NCBI GenBank assembly: GCA_049724395.1
Contig: JAUGWO010000207.1
Span: forward strand, 1-64,000
From: Spongospora subterranea f. sp. subterranea
Lineage: Eukaryota; Endomyxa: Phytomyxea; Phytomyxea; Plasmodiophorida
Length of the DNA: 64,000 nt
Reading direction: 5' to 3'
Shown: positions 10,631 to 22,335 of the stretch, piece after piece
Layout of the letters: each line of letters opens with the position of its first letter
How positions within the stretch are numbered: the stretch's first letter is position 1
The notes under the pieces: generated by a model
What the model was told of the DNA's origin: nothing
Database searches by the model: none
Seen by the model: only the letters and a program-made list of their open reading frames with translations
Program-made: the position numbers and the translations under genes

Positions 10631-13600
10631 AAACGTTTTTACTGGTAACCAACCGCTCGGTAGCTTTCTACTGACGTTTGAGGCCAATGGTGAACACTCG
10701 AGGCCACACTGATCCTGAAGTGGCTGATTCTCAGACAAACAGCTCTACAAGCGATACTAAAACTCCTACTATTAGTCAACTTGCTATATCTGGCAGATCG
10801 CCTGTATTTTTTCCTATAGAAGCCCCCAAACTCAAAAATTTTGATCCTAAATCAATCGCAAATTTCCTTCGACAACGATCCGCTTACGAGTCACTTGTCG
10901 CAGAACGCCGTCAGACACATGGCGAATCTATCACTGCAGTTTCCATCAAAAGCACCATTGATCCTATTCGCCTGAAAACATTTGCAAAGTTTGAAATCGG
11001 TAAATCGCTCCAAGAGGTGACCGACTCAGACATCAGTTCTCATTTAAAACAAATCCTGAAAGCCACATCCGTTTCGGGAGGCATTGATATTGACCGACGA
11101 ATTCAGTCCGAAGTCATGATGGACATGCGACTAAAAGATCCTCAAGATCGCATTATCGCTCTTTTCTCCAAGATGGACGAACTTTTAGAAGACCTTGGGA
11201 TCGCTGATTTATTCGTCGACGAGAAAGGCATAAAAAAGAAAATCAAATATCTCATCAACGGTATTCGACCGAATAGTTTGAAAATAATGGTCGAACACGC
11301 TCTCGATTTACCTCTGAATCGCAAACGGCCCGAAAAGACGAAGCCGCATTCTACAAATTGGTTCTTTCCAAGGCGAAATCACAACAAGAAGTCCATTCCA
11401 TTCAAATGGGAACACAAAATCGTAAACCAAATTTCCCCACAACTACAGGATCAACCAGATCACAATTTCCATCTCAACCAAGTACAGGTACATCTACATC
11501 TAGAGAACAATTCCAAAAACCCGCTACCTCTTTCTCTGGGCGAACTACTAAAGGAGGACGTCTTATACCGAAAGCAGTCTCCGAAAAGTTTCTGTCGCGT
11601 CCACCCCCTATAAACGGTTGTTTAGTATGCAAGGGACCGCACTGGGTACAAGTTTGTGACACAGCGACGTCCGAACAAGTGAAAGCTGCCTACGACAACT
11701 TGAAATTGAAACCAAGAGAACCCCAGCTGAAAGCACTACATAACATATTAGAGAAAAACTTCATGGAGAGCGACCAGGTCACATTCCAAAACAAGATTTC
11801 ATTTCCATTCGAACTAGACAATGGCGCGTCAAAGACGACGTTATCAGTCAAAATGTTGTCTTCGATATCTGCGTTAGCGCCGGTGATGATACGAACTCTC
11901 GATCCTCCGCTAACTTGCAAACTTGCTACCATAAGTCATTCGACAACGATGTCTAAAACCGCTTATCTCGATCTTACTCTTTCATTGCGGGCAGGAACCG
12001 TAAATTTTCGAAACATTGAATGCTATGTCACTGACGAGGACATGGACACCGTTTTAATAGGTAAACCTGAACTTTTCAAGTTAGGAATCGATCCCGAAAC
12101 GACTCTGAGCAACCAGCTTTTCGAGGCGTCGAATAATCGAATCGACGTTGAACAATCATCCAAAATTCCAGCAGCTGAGGCGTCTAAACTCCAACTTCAT
12201 CGTTTCGTAGTTCAAGATGATCCAGGTGATGCTGATTATGAAATTGCTTTTGGAGCAGGCGAAAAAACCGTAACTCGACAAAGCATCGACGAAATGATAC
12301 AAAGAGCGGTCGATAAAGGATTAGAAAAAGCAGATATACCAGCCCTCCAGAAACTAGTGTATCGGTACGAAGATATATGGCGAGTTAAGTTGGGAAGTGA
12401 TCCTCCTGCAAAAGTCACACCACAGAAGCTACACTTCGCAAATGCTGATCAACCAGTTCGTTGCAAGAATCGTCGTTATCCTCCTGCTTATCAAGACTTT
12501 ATGCATCATCATACGCTATTGCTGGAGCAATATGGCTACATCTACCGTAATCCTAACTCTCGTTACGCGTCATCAGCTCTAGTCGTTTCTAAACCCGGTG
12601 GAGGGTATCGATTATGCATCGATACAAAGGAAGTTAATCGAAAAATTGAGCCGTCGATATGGCCTATGCCACATATCGATGTCATATTAATGCATTTGAA
12701 AGACGCTGATTGTTTCTTCAAATTAGATGCGTTTAAGGGATACTGGCAGTTCCCACTTCATCCAGATTCGCAGGAATTCTGTTCCTTTATGACTCATGAG
12801 GCAGTATTCACTCCTAGGCGAATTATTCAGGGCATAGTCGACTCCGTCTTCGTGTTCCAAGCTGGAATGCAAGAAGCACTCGGTGACCTCATTTATACCA
12901 TAGTTCTCCTCTGGGTAGATGACATCCTAGGTTATGGGAAGCAATCCGCCCATTTAGCGAATCTCGAACGCACTGTATCGCGTTTGAACGACAAATCGAT
13001 TAAGCTTAATCCGCAAAAGTGCGAATTATTTTTGAAGGATGTCACATGGACAGGAAGAGTAATTTCAGCGAAAGGTATATCATTTGTTCCTCAGCTTATT
13101 AACCCTCTTCGTAATATGCCAATTCCAACCAACGCAGCTGATTTGCAACAATTCCTCTGCGCCCTAAATTGGATGAGAAACAGTATCCCGAAATTCACAG
13201 AACTGATCGGACCGCTACAAGAGTTGTTGTTGTTATGTCAAAGAAACATTGGCAGTTCTCAAAAAACACAATTACGAAAGTTGAATTTATCCGATTCGCG
13301 ATGGACTACTGAGCATAAGATTGCTTTTGAACGTCTCAAAAAGACCATCGAGAGTATTGTCACGTTAGCTCATCCCAAGGACGATAAAGAAGTCTGTCTT
13401 TTTCCGGACGCATCTGACAAATTTTGGTCAGTCGTTTTGACACAAGTTGCGCCCGAAGATCTTTGTAAACCAAAGAATGAGCAAGATCACGAACCACTAT
13501 GTTTTCTCAGCGGTACTTTCACCACTAACGCTTTGCGGTGGCCGATCATTGAAAAGGAAGCGTTTCCCATTATAGAAGGTTGTCATCGACTGAAACATTT

Positions 13601-15315
13601 TCTGCTGCGCGACAAACCCTTTTACATTTTCACTGATCACAGAAATCTAGTTTACATTTTTGATCCAACGTCGAGAGTCGCCGAGACAAAGCGTCATACT
13701 GCTGACCGCCTAGCGCGTTGGGAACTACAACTACGAAATTTTAACCATTGAGATGGCGAAAATATTAACCTTACGCTCAACTACAATTGTCCAACCACTT
13801 ACTAATCCAGATTTCGTTTGGCCATCTTTAAAAGAAATTTCTCAGGCTCAAGCGGATAACCTACAATCAATTCCTGAAAACACATATCAGTTCGATGAGT
13901 CGCTAAAGCTTTGGAGCAAAGCCTCTCCTCCGCATCAGATCTGGGTGCCTACCGAATCTCTTCGTTTGCGCATTTGTATCATTGCTCATTGTGGAATCTC
14001 AGGGCACCAAAGTTTCGAGCGGACAAAGGCAGCAATTTTGAAATTGTTTTCTTGGCCCTCATCTCAAACATCCATTCAAAATTTTGTTGACAAGTGCCTC
14101 CATTGTGTGCGTTTGAAAGGAAAAGTAGTTCCTCGCCCTTTTGGCTATGCGACACACGGGTCTAAGCCAAATGACGTAATCCACTATGATTTTTTATTTA
14201 TCATGAAGCCAAAAACATCATGGTCGCACAAGTACGCTTATGTCCTTGTTGTAAAAGATGATTTTAGCAATTTTGTTGAACTCATTCCATCGACTTCAGC
14301 CGATCATTCAGTTGTAGTATCCTCTTTGCTGGATTGGTTCAAGCGTTTTGGCATTGTGTATACCCATGTATCCGATCAAGGCAGTCATTTCAAGAATCGT
14401 GTCCTCGACGAATTGTGCTCTCATCTACACATCAACCATCACTTCGTAACCGCGTATTCCCCCTGGGCGAACGGTTCCGTTGAAATCGTAAATCGTCATC
14501 TTCTATTTATTTTAAAATCATTTCTATCAGAGTTCCGCCTTTCGTTTGAAGACTGGCCGTCCCTCTTGCCGCTGGTGAATATGAGCCTAAATCATCGTGT
14601 CCGTCCACGAATAAGTTTCGCACCAGTTACGATCATGACGGGATTGGAACCGACAACTTTACTATCTACGCTATTCGTAGAATCTACCCGATCCATTTTC
14701 ACAATACCAAAGTCTGTTTCAGAGATTTATGATGATACTAAGAGCCTTTCAGACGCCGTTGATCAAATTCATCGTACAGTTGATGAAAATGTTTCTAAGC
14801 AAAGACAGCAACGCCACGCTTCTCGAGAGAATCAAAGAAATGTCATACCGATTAATTTCGAAATCGGGGATAACGTTCTCGTCGCATACAACCTGTCTCG
14901 AAACCATCAGCACAAACTCGTTGGAAATTGGCGGGGTCCATTTCGTATTGTTGATTCTGTTAACAATTTTGTTTTTAAGGTACAAGACTATATAACTCAA
15001 GATATAGCCGAAGTGCACGTAGCAAGAATGCGTTATTTCAATGATTCCAAACTAGAAATGACAGCAGATCTGTACAATCAGATTGCCCACGACAGTTTCG
15101 GTTATCAAGTTGATCTTTCGAGGATCTTCGACTAAATCAAGAAACTAATCAGCCAGAAATCCTTGTGGCTTGGAAAGGGTTTGATGGTTACGATTCAACA
15201 TGGGAACCTGTTACAAATCTCGTGGCAGATGTTCCCGTATTACTTAAAGGCTTCTTGCGTGACAGGACCGATTCTTTGTCACATTCATTGCTCGAATCTT
15301 TATGAAAGAGGGGAA

Positions 15316-15485
15316 TGTACTACAGCCAGCCCTTAGGACAGTCCTCTGTACTCTCAGTCCTATAACGACAAGATTATGTCCGTGTATAATAAATGACTCT
15401 TATTAGGAGCTCTTTAAAACTGTGTAAACCTTTGTTTTACAGACCTTCACCTATACCGCTGGCTTTACTTTCTAAAGTCAGTACA
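15316..15485 (+). repeat. 3' LTR of element B
   Basis: 170 bp, about 96% identical to the 5' copy (six substitutions and one single-base gap by eye), with the same terminal inverted repeat. Confidence 0.92.
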
Positions 15486-15665
15486 CAGTCTCTGGAGCTG
15501 AAGAACTCACATCAGTCATCGGTGTTGTTTAGACAAACGATGAAAGGCGGTGGAAACCCCTCGACGATAGGAGAAGACCGAACACTGAATATTCTAAAGG
15601 ATATTCTACTGCTTGAATTGTGCTTGACGTTTAGCTGTCGTGACCGTGAAAAAAAATATAACTTT
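15486..15665 (+). mobile_element. Probable right-hand continuation of element A
   Basis: Sequence immediately after the 3' LTR of element B has no similarity to B, and in position it should be the displaced end of element A. No LTR of A is recognisable, so its right boundary is uncertain. Confidence 0.4.
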
Positions 15666-15685
15666 TGAATTGATAAACTATACGT

Positions 15686-16234
15686 TCATTTTGCCACAGC
15701 AATCCTTGATCTACAAATCAGGGACACCTTCAGATAGTACGTCTCCCGGCACAGTATTCCTTGATGATCCTTTCTCAGCTTTGCCGCCCACTTCATTTTT
15801 ACCGCCTCGGCAGAATCGATAACAGCTTGATAGGTCGGAAAAGCCCGCTCTAAACAATTCAGCCCAATCATGCGCTCGATCGTTTCGCCTGTCGCATTGT
15901 CGACAATTAGGGCGCCGTTCGGCGTCCATCGTGGACGCAATCCGAACGATTGGACGATCAAATCAAAGGCGCCAGGGGGGCACACGACGTCTACTGCAAT
16001 CCGCTTGAACGCAGTGACCATCCGCCCTTGTACAGACTTCATCTTCAAAAGGTTGAAAAGTGAAATTTCAATCTGCTGTAAAATAAACTTCGTGATTGCA
16101 GCAGATCCGACCGCATCGTTAATTCGCCCGTAGAATAGAACCGGGAAATCCGAACGATCCGGATGATCCCGATGCAAATGTCGCGCTACTCCACCGAACG
16201 ACTTCAGCACAAGATCACAGAACAAGCACGACAA
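15686..16234 (-). pseudogene. Unidentified zinc-finger open frame, no ATG
   Basis: A 182-codon frame without an ATG at its start carries a C2H2-like finger (CX2CX12HX4H) in its first 25 residues and then a globular-looking stretch. I do not recognise the family. It sits between two transposon zones, so it may be a piece of a mobile element or an exon of a dead gene. Confidence 0.4.
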
Positions 16235-16298
16235 TGTGTGCAGCTGGGGATCTGATCAGGTGGCCACGACAGACGGGCCCAGCCGAGCTACTCTAATA

Positions 16299-16990
16299 CT
16301 CCCTCTGTTCGGAAATAAAGGTCCTGTTTGAAAAAAGTGCGTGGATTAAGGTTGTTTTATGCTCAACCTCATATCCTAGAACTGGATAATGACGCGCGCG
16401 TCAAGTGCTTTGCTCTCCCGAAATTTTGAGCCTCGACGCTCATTTCAAATCAAAGTTAGATCAAAATGAAAACTAGGGTTTAATGGATATTTTTCAGCGG
16501 CACCGCCACCTCGTCATTGTTGAACTAGCACCTGACAACATGACTGCACCTGCAGAAGACCTAAGCCGAGTTGGAGAAGCCATGCCGGCTTTTCCAAAGG
16601 AAATAGCCGACGAGCAGCAAACCTCGGAATTCGTATTGTTCCTGAGAAGTTCGCTGATAGAAAAGGACAAAAGAACCTCACTGACGACCAGAGTCGGGTA
16701 ATATACGATTATGTCTTGAGGATGAGTGATTCAGGAGAGTTCGTTCTTGGTTCAATTGCCTCAGCAAACAGTTATTTTGCCGTTTCACGCAGAACTGTGA
16801 GTAGGATTTGGGACTTCTGCCGTCCTCTGTTGTTCACACAAACGAGGAAAGGTTGGACAAAGTCGTTGATCCTGAAAAAGTCAAACAGATTCCTCTACAA
16901 CAGCGAAAACAATCGATGATCTTGTGAAGGCTGTCAAGATCTCGTTTGATAGCATGGAGAAAGATAAGCTCAAAGACATGTTTTTAACTC
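16299..16990 (+). mobile_element. Mariner/Tc1-like (plant/oomycete-type) internal-deletion derivative
   Basis: The left end CTCCCTCTGTTCGGAAATAA follows a TA dinucleotide and matches the style of Stowaway/plant mariner inverted repeats. A transposase N terminus follows (LTDDQSRVIYDYV..., then a helix-turn-helix ending FAVSRRTVSRIWDF), and after a frame change VDPEKVKQIPLQQRKT runs straight into IDDLVKAV...MFLTLQ, which belongs near the C terminus of these transposases. The DDE/D catalytic core is absent, so an internal deletion near 16.90 kb removed it. The right terminal repeat was not found; the end is approximate. Confidence 0.6.
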
Positions 16991-17434
16991 TCCAGTAATG
17001 CAGTATGACCTCGCTCCCTTTTTTTTGATTTTCTGGCGCAACTATTGACGAAATTGTTGCGTTTTTAAGAATATGCCGTTTCGCAAAAAACCTTTAGAAA
17101 AATGGAATGTACATACAGTGTCGGATCTGATACTGAAGCTCGTGATTGTGCGCGTCAAGCTGCATCAAATGGCGCCGGTTGGGCTCAAATTGGCCCAGTT
17201 CTGAGTCAGACATCAGCATGGCAGTTCCAGCGACTGTACTGGAATTGAATCTTGTGTGGTTCGACCTGATCGCGACCGATCCCGACTTTTGGACAGGCCA
17301 AAATTTGTTCGAACACATCGTTGCACGCCTAACTATCCACAATGTGAATATATCAACATTTCCTGTTACTGTTTCAGTGGGAAACTTGAAGAAGCAACGT
17401 TCGCTCTTCAATAAGGCTTCTTTTCGGGAAAAAA

Positions 17435-18940
17435 ATGAGGCTCGCCTGCGCGAGATATCGTAATCGGGTAGATTGTGATAAATCAATGAATTTATTTGAT
17501 CACTTTTACCCTCCACCAGTAGCGATCCCACAACCACCTCGAGTCGATCCGCTTTTGAAGAGCAAACGGAAAATCGATGCCTTACAAAAAAAACTGAGAA
17601 GATTCAAGGCAAAATGGGACGTTTTAAAAAGGAATTATATTAAGATAGGCAGCGAAAAAAAAAGCAGATGTGCAGCATCGTAACTCGCCACACAGCTCAG
17701 CGATGTGAAAAGCAAGTCAAAGAAAAAATCGGAAGTAAGCGCCAGTCAAAAGCGAACGAATCGCGGCGATGCGTCTGGCGTTGAAAAAATGTATTGAAAG
17801 CGTGACGAAAAGACAAAAAGAGGAGATGAAAGCGATGATCGAAAAAATCAAGATCAATAGTGCAGAACTGCTGGAAGAAAGTGAAAGCACTGACAGCGAA
17901 AACGATAATGAAAACGAAAGAGAAGCGAAACTTCGACGCCTTCTGATCATCCAAAAACAACAAAAGGTAAACAGATGCCAATTCTGCAAAGCGTTTGACG
18001 ATGACGATGTCAATGCGGATCGCCTGGAGTCGATGTGGAAAACGTGTCGGCAAGAAGTGGTGAACGTGTACAAATTGCAGGTCGTCCATAAGGTCGCAGT
18101 TGATAAGAATGGTGCTGAACGCGTGTTTGTGTACGTCTCTGACCTGGACAACTACTTAACTCAAATCATTGCTTTGGAGGGCTTACTTCGACAGCTTTTG
18201 GTGATATTGAAGAGCCAATACTGTGGTTGCGCATCGGAGGGGATGGCCGTTCCATTCACAGGCATTCGAATAACGTTCTGATCGTTATTGCTCTGATGGA
18301 TCCGGCCAACCCGAGGCGATCTCATTCACAACTCTTTGTCCACACTTTGATGTTGATTGATGGCGTCGAATCTCACGACCTTCTGATGGATGCGATGTCT
18401 GTGATCGATCCATGGAATCAGAAGCTGATAGCTGATGGGTTCATGTATGATGGCAGGCAGTATAAAGTTAACACAATCCTTACTGGGGATATGAAATTTA
18501 TACAGCTCATCAAGGGCCTTCAAGGCGCCACTTCGGTGTACTCATGCCCGCTTTGTCTTAAACCGAAGCTCCCTAAGATGCCGCCGAAAGGTCCTAGGCC
18601 CTCTGGCGGGTTCCGATGCGCATGCGACATTGTCGATGGAGCTGATGAATGCCCTCATTGGAACGGCTCTGGTGTTTACAGAACACAATCACATGCCTCT
18701 GAACTTGTTAACGCTGGTGGTGATTGCTGGGCGCATTTAGGACATCACAAAATGGCGCCGTTGAAAAGCGTCGAATGGACGATGATCATCCTGGACACTC
18801 TTCACGGTCTGCTTCGAATCTCGGACGTCATCTTCGGCAGCCTGTATGAGTGGGTTCGCAGGAGCTGCGATCCCGGTGATAAGAATGGTCTGCTAGAAGT
18901 AAGGGTTATGTTGAAAGTTTCAGTGACTACAGATGTTTGA
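17435..18940 (+). pseudogene. Transposase-like relic with GDGR...GDMKF...DTLH motifs
   Basis: Two frames carry it. The first has a Lys/Glu-rich coiled-coil-like stretch and an acidic patch (about 17.77-18.2 kb). The second (about 18.2-18.94 kb) has GGDGRS, TGDMKFI, a CPLC knuckle with a later C.C...C cluster, GHHK and ILDTLHGLLRISD. I recall this motif order from a large family of uncharacterised, apparently transposon-borne proteins in cnidarians, sponges and Glomeromycete fungi; the spaced acidic residues could be a DDE-type site. The frame changes near 18.2 kb, so the copy is broken. Family name not assigned. Confidence 0.5.
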
Positions 18941-19560
18941 CCTCCAAATAGGAAAAAATTCTGTGGTCTTATTCCGTGGTCTACGGTAGTTGTCAATGGT
19001 GGGACTGATTTAGCGAATCAGCAAAATACATAAGATGTGATCCTGAATCTTCGCAAACAACCCAACAGCAGTTTTCAGTTCTACTGGACGGGAACAGGAC
19101 TGTGTTCGACGTGGAGACGGTGATTGTCTTACGACCATAAGAAAACTGAACCTGATATTTCAAAGGCGGGAAACCAAAGAAGCGATTATCAAACGTGCCA
19201 AGTTGGAACAAACAACGAGGGAGTGAGAAGGATGAAGAGCGAGAGAATTGTGAAAAGGGAGGACAGGAAAAAAGTGCAAATCGGCAGACTTTATTCGGTA
19301 GAAACTTCAATAGCTCTTAGCAATCGGCTTTGAGGCTCTTACTAACCTCGAATGAGGTGATTCAAAAAGAAAACACAACTCAAGAGAACAGTTTATTTGA
19401 GGCTAATGACCTACCTGTAAGCCCTCATCACCATAAATGACTCATTTCGGCCATTTCAACTGGTCATCTCAAGGACCTGGAAAACCCCGAAACATATGGT
19501 TCTAGCACAATTTCCTTGCCGATATTCTCTGCCATAGATTGTTGACCGACTATAACAAAG
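18941..19560. other. Intergenic, no supported gene
   Basis: Only short charged frames, such as a 69-codon plus-strand one at 19124-19333. Nothing recognisable. Confidence 0.5.
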
Positions 19561-19562
19561 GG

Positions 19563-19698
19563 AATGGTCTCAATACCATATATTCCACGTCTTCCGAATG
19601 GTCTCAATACCATATATTCCACGTCTTCCGAATGGTCTCAATACCATATATTCCACGTCTTCCGAATGGTCTCAATACCATATATTCCACGTCTTCCG
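19563..19698 (+). repeat. 34-bp tandem repeat, four copies
   Basis: The unit AATGGTCTCAATACCATATA + TTCCACGTCTTCCG repeats four times almost perfectly. It lies 65 bp upstream of the Zn2Cys6 gene start. 34 is not a multiple of three, so the long N-terminal open frame across it is a by-product and not part of the protein. Confidence 0.95.
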
Positions 19699-19763
19699 AT
19701 ATCGATCGGAATCCAAGTCTCGAAACACTCCATTGGTCATTCAGCTATTTGAATTGCAGTGCA

Positions 19764-20411
19764 ATGAAGCGATCTCTGCCAAGAACCCCATCACCGGAAC
19801 CGAACCATCAGCAGAGAAATAATCTAGGTCTGCTCTTGAGACCTGATGAGGATACTCGCTGGCCGTTCCATAACTGGGAAGACCCCGATCCCTTGTTCTA
19901 CGAAACTATGCTACCGCCGACGCCTGCTCCTAGAGTATTGCCTTTTGTCGACGGAAGCAGCATTTTCGATCAAGTAAGGTTGATTGGAAGCCGAGCGTTG
20001 CCCAGTGATTATGATCCGATGATTGTGCCGCCTCCACTGTCATCGCCATCCCTGGAGCCGCCAACCAGCCGATTGAGGATGACCCCACCTCCTGACCCCC
20101 AGATCGAGATTCAGGCGCTAAACAGTATTGAGTCGGGAGCGGCGACGGTTAGTCAGAGCCGTCGTTTGGCACCGGAGACAGCGAGTTTAACTGAAGAGCA
20201 GCGGGTACCGACCAACCCCAGATACAAGACTAAAGTCGCTTGTATAAACTGCTCTAGGAACAAACTCGGCTGTGATCCGGGTCGGCCATGTCGCCGCTGT
20301 ACCGCCACCGGCAAGGCGTCCACATGTGTCGACCGGCCAAAGGAGCAACGCCGTTCTAGGTCGCGCAGGGAGGATGATCCTGGGAATCGTGGTCTTAATG
20401 CGATGGGCTGA
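19764..20411 (+). CDS. Small Zn2Cys6 (fungal-type) zinc cluster protein
   Basis: A 215-residue single-exon gene. The start is the first ATG after the 34-bp repeats (MKRSLPRTPSPEP). Residues 1-150 are Pro/acidic-rich and probably disordered. Residues 160-188 have Cys160, 163, 170, 176, 179 and 188, spaced CX2CX6CX5CX2CX8C, the canonical binuclear zinc cluster that binds CGG-type DNA sites in fungi. A basic tail follows (RRSRSRRE). Fungal factors usually carry the cluster at the N terminus followed by a large regulatory domain; here it is near the C terminus and nothing follows. It is the only intact member among many broken copies up to 35.3 kb. A DNA-binding role is inferred from the motif; the target is unknown. 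Confidence 0.8.
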   Translation: MKRSLPRTPSPEPNHQQRNNLGLLLRPDEDTRWPFHNWEDPDPLFYETMLPPTPAPRVLPFVDGSSIFDQVRLIGSRALPSDYDPMIVPPPLSSPSLEPPTSRLRMTPPPDPQIEIQALNSIESGAATVSQSRRLAPETASLTEEQRVPTNPRYKTKVACINCSRNKLGCDPGRPCRRCTATGKASTCVDRPKEQRRSRSRREDDPGNRGLNAMG

Positions 20412-21224
20412 TGCCGAAGGATTGTGTCAAGAGACATTGTACTGAAGATAGTGTCGGGATGGGTTGATTGAAGTGGAAATCGTCGTTTATTTTCCCAATG
20501 AAGAATACATACGATAATCGTGGCAACTCGTTAATAAAAGGAGTCCTTTTCGTTCCAGATTATCTTCTAGGGTTTCCGCCCGCATCGTTGTGCGGATACA
20601 TTATCATAGATGTTTCCCATTGACATGGATTCTTGTCCCCGTTTCCATTTGCGGCTGACTTCTCTCACGCGGCCCGGTTTAATGGTTATGCTCATCTGCA
20701 ATCATGACGATAACGACTGGTCCAGGTATGATATCTTTGCCTTATGGCGATATGGAGGTCCTCCACAGCACCATTTGCCTCATTGCCTTACTTGAAAAGT
20801 TCCTGTTTCTTATAAATACCATTGTTCACAAAAATTGCTCAAACAATGAAGTTAATATCATTTAAACGTGTTCATGGGACAGATATATCGGAACAGAGGT
20901 TTCTGTTATCGTTGTTCAAAGCACACACTGGATAAGCGGAATGGTGATGTCTCTGCCCTTTTGTTGATGATCTGTTGGTTCATGATTGTCATGGTTCCGA
21001 TGCCAGAGTCCCGGAACCAAACTCGTGGTTGGACATACAGATTTGGTGAACTTTTTTGCAAAGCGTCAAGTCGATCATGCAAACGATGAATCTATCGTGG
21101 CATAATGAATTACTCTGAAGCAATTGAATCTGTTCTAGTTGAACGTCCACGTCGGCATCTCGCCTTATGCTGGAGTGTTTTTCTCAAAAAAAAACGGGTT
21201 CAACCAATATTCTTCGCCATCTCT
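20412..21224. other. AT-rich spacer, no supported gene
   Basis: Short frames only, and no similarity I can see to the neighbouring repeat boxes. Confidence 0.5.
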
Positions 21225-21470
21225 GTTCTCGACGAAATGTTCTGACCGATCTGGACCTACAATCTACCAATATCCTTTAGACAATCTACCAACGCCTCTG
21301 TAACGCTATCAATAAGATCGTTTATATGTTTAATCACGTTTCCCTAGTGTTGGGCACTCTTTTTGACACTCAGAAGTGTCGCACACTACGATACACAGTG
21401 TGTCAATCAAAACTGTGTGATTATATCGAGATCATGATCATAATTATATTTTCATTCATTGTCCGATCGT
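21225..21470 (+). repeat. GTGTC/GATCATGATC box, copy 1
   Basis: Homologous blocks run from about 21225 through CTGTAACGCTATCAAT, the CCCTAGTGT...GGCACTC and AGTGTCGCACAC pair, to GATCATGATCATAATTATAT. The AGTGTGGGACACT-like and AGTGTCGCACACT-like strings are near inverted complements and could pair. Other copies lie near 23.1-23.4, 29.45-29.74 and 34.3-34.75 kb. Confidence 0.85.
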
Positions 21471-21815
21471 CGGCTTTGACTGGACGTCGCCGCTCCAACT
21501 TGGTTACTCCAGAATCTCGCTGAACCGGCCATGAATCGGTGCCATCCTTGGTTGGTTTTTTCCCCGATTCAGGCGTGACGAATAATGGCGGCATTGCCAT
21601 CTGATCGTCATCTTGGCAACGGTGGGCTTCCATTGTCCTGACATTGGTAACAAACGCTGCTTCCGTCGTCAAAAGGCAGTGTTGTAGGAGCAGGCGACAG
21701 CAGTGGTAGTTTCCTGTTAGAACAAAGGATCGCATATTTCACTGTATCAAACGGCCAGTCCGTATTTCGCTTAGGTTCAGAGCTTAGACCTTGATTATTG
21801 TTCTCTAAAACGCTG
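21471..21815 (-). pseudogene. Zn2Cys6 gene fragment, N-terminal half, inverted
   Basis: On the minus strand, ENNNQGLSSEPKRNTDWPFD resembles QQRNNLGLLLRPDEDTRWPF of the intact gene, followed by a scrambled acidic stretch. No zinc cluster. Its 5' end meets that of the next copy near 21.82 kb, making a head-to-head pair. Confidence 0.65.
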
Positions 21816-21829
21816 CGCTTGCCATGTCA

Positions 21830-22335
21830 ATGAGGGGCATACCATATTTTCATATCTGCCGACATCCACGTGGACTTGCGGGCAGAAAAACTCAAATCAA
21901 GCGACAACTACAGAGAGCACAATCACTGGAACCGCAGCCGAGCTCAACCATGAAGAGAACAATAATCAGGTTCTTAGCTATGAATCTGATCGGAATATCG
22001 ACTGGTGGTTCGATAACTGTGGATCACTCGATCCTTTGCTCTACAATTTCGGCAATCGCCGACCTTTTGCTCCAATTACATTGCCTCTTGACCAAGATCA
22101 CAATATTTTCGATCAACAACATTTTGGAAGCCAAACATTGTTCAGTTGGGTTTATGATCGCATGATTATGCCGCCATTCAAGTTTTAGACGTCCCTGAGC
22201 CGCCAAAATGGAGCAGCGTCGTGGATTCAAAGTCGACATTTGCCACCTGAGACAGCCATTTTGACAGGAGAGCAGCGAGTAGCGACCAACCACAATTAAA
22301 GGACTAAAGTCGCTTGTATTAATTGATAAAAAATC
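21830..22335 (+). pseudogene. Zn2Cys6 gene fragment, plus strand
   Basis: NNNQVLSYESDRNIDWWFDN, GSLDPLLYN and FDQQHFGSQTLFS...YDRMIMPP follow the intact protein's order (WPFHNWEDPDPLFYET, IFDQVRLIGSRALP, YDPMIVPP). A decayed LPPETAILTGEQRV and TKVAC-like stretch follows at about 22.24-22.33 kb. Frame broken and the cluster mostly lost. Confidence 0.65.

Larger units (their letters stand above)
10460..15485 (+). mobile_element. Ty3/Gypsy LTR retrotransposon (element B), nearly whole, nested in element A
   Basis: Two 170-171 bp LTRs bound the element. Between them lie a gag-like region with a cysteine-rich knuckle (about 10.68-11.7 kb), aspartic protease (ELDNGAS, about 11.8 kb), RT (about 12.4-13.1 kb, active site WVDD), RNase H (about 13.3-13.75 kb), integrase with HHCC and DDE parts (about 13.9-14.8 kb), and a chromodomain-like tail (WKGFDGYDSTWEP, about 15.15 kb). 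It looks almost whole, with about two breaks in its frames. The LTRs differ at seven positions, so it is young relative to element A. No clear flanking target duplication was found. Confidence 0.9.

Noticed and set aside
10455-15490. Target-site duplication around element B
   Set aside because: The five bases on the left and right do not match convincingly.
19205-19230. Right inverted repeat of the mariner element at GGAACAAACAACGAGGGAGT
   Set aside because: Only about ten bases match the left end, and the position is over 2 kb beyond the transposase end, across an unrelated relic.
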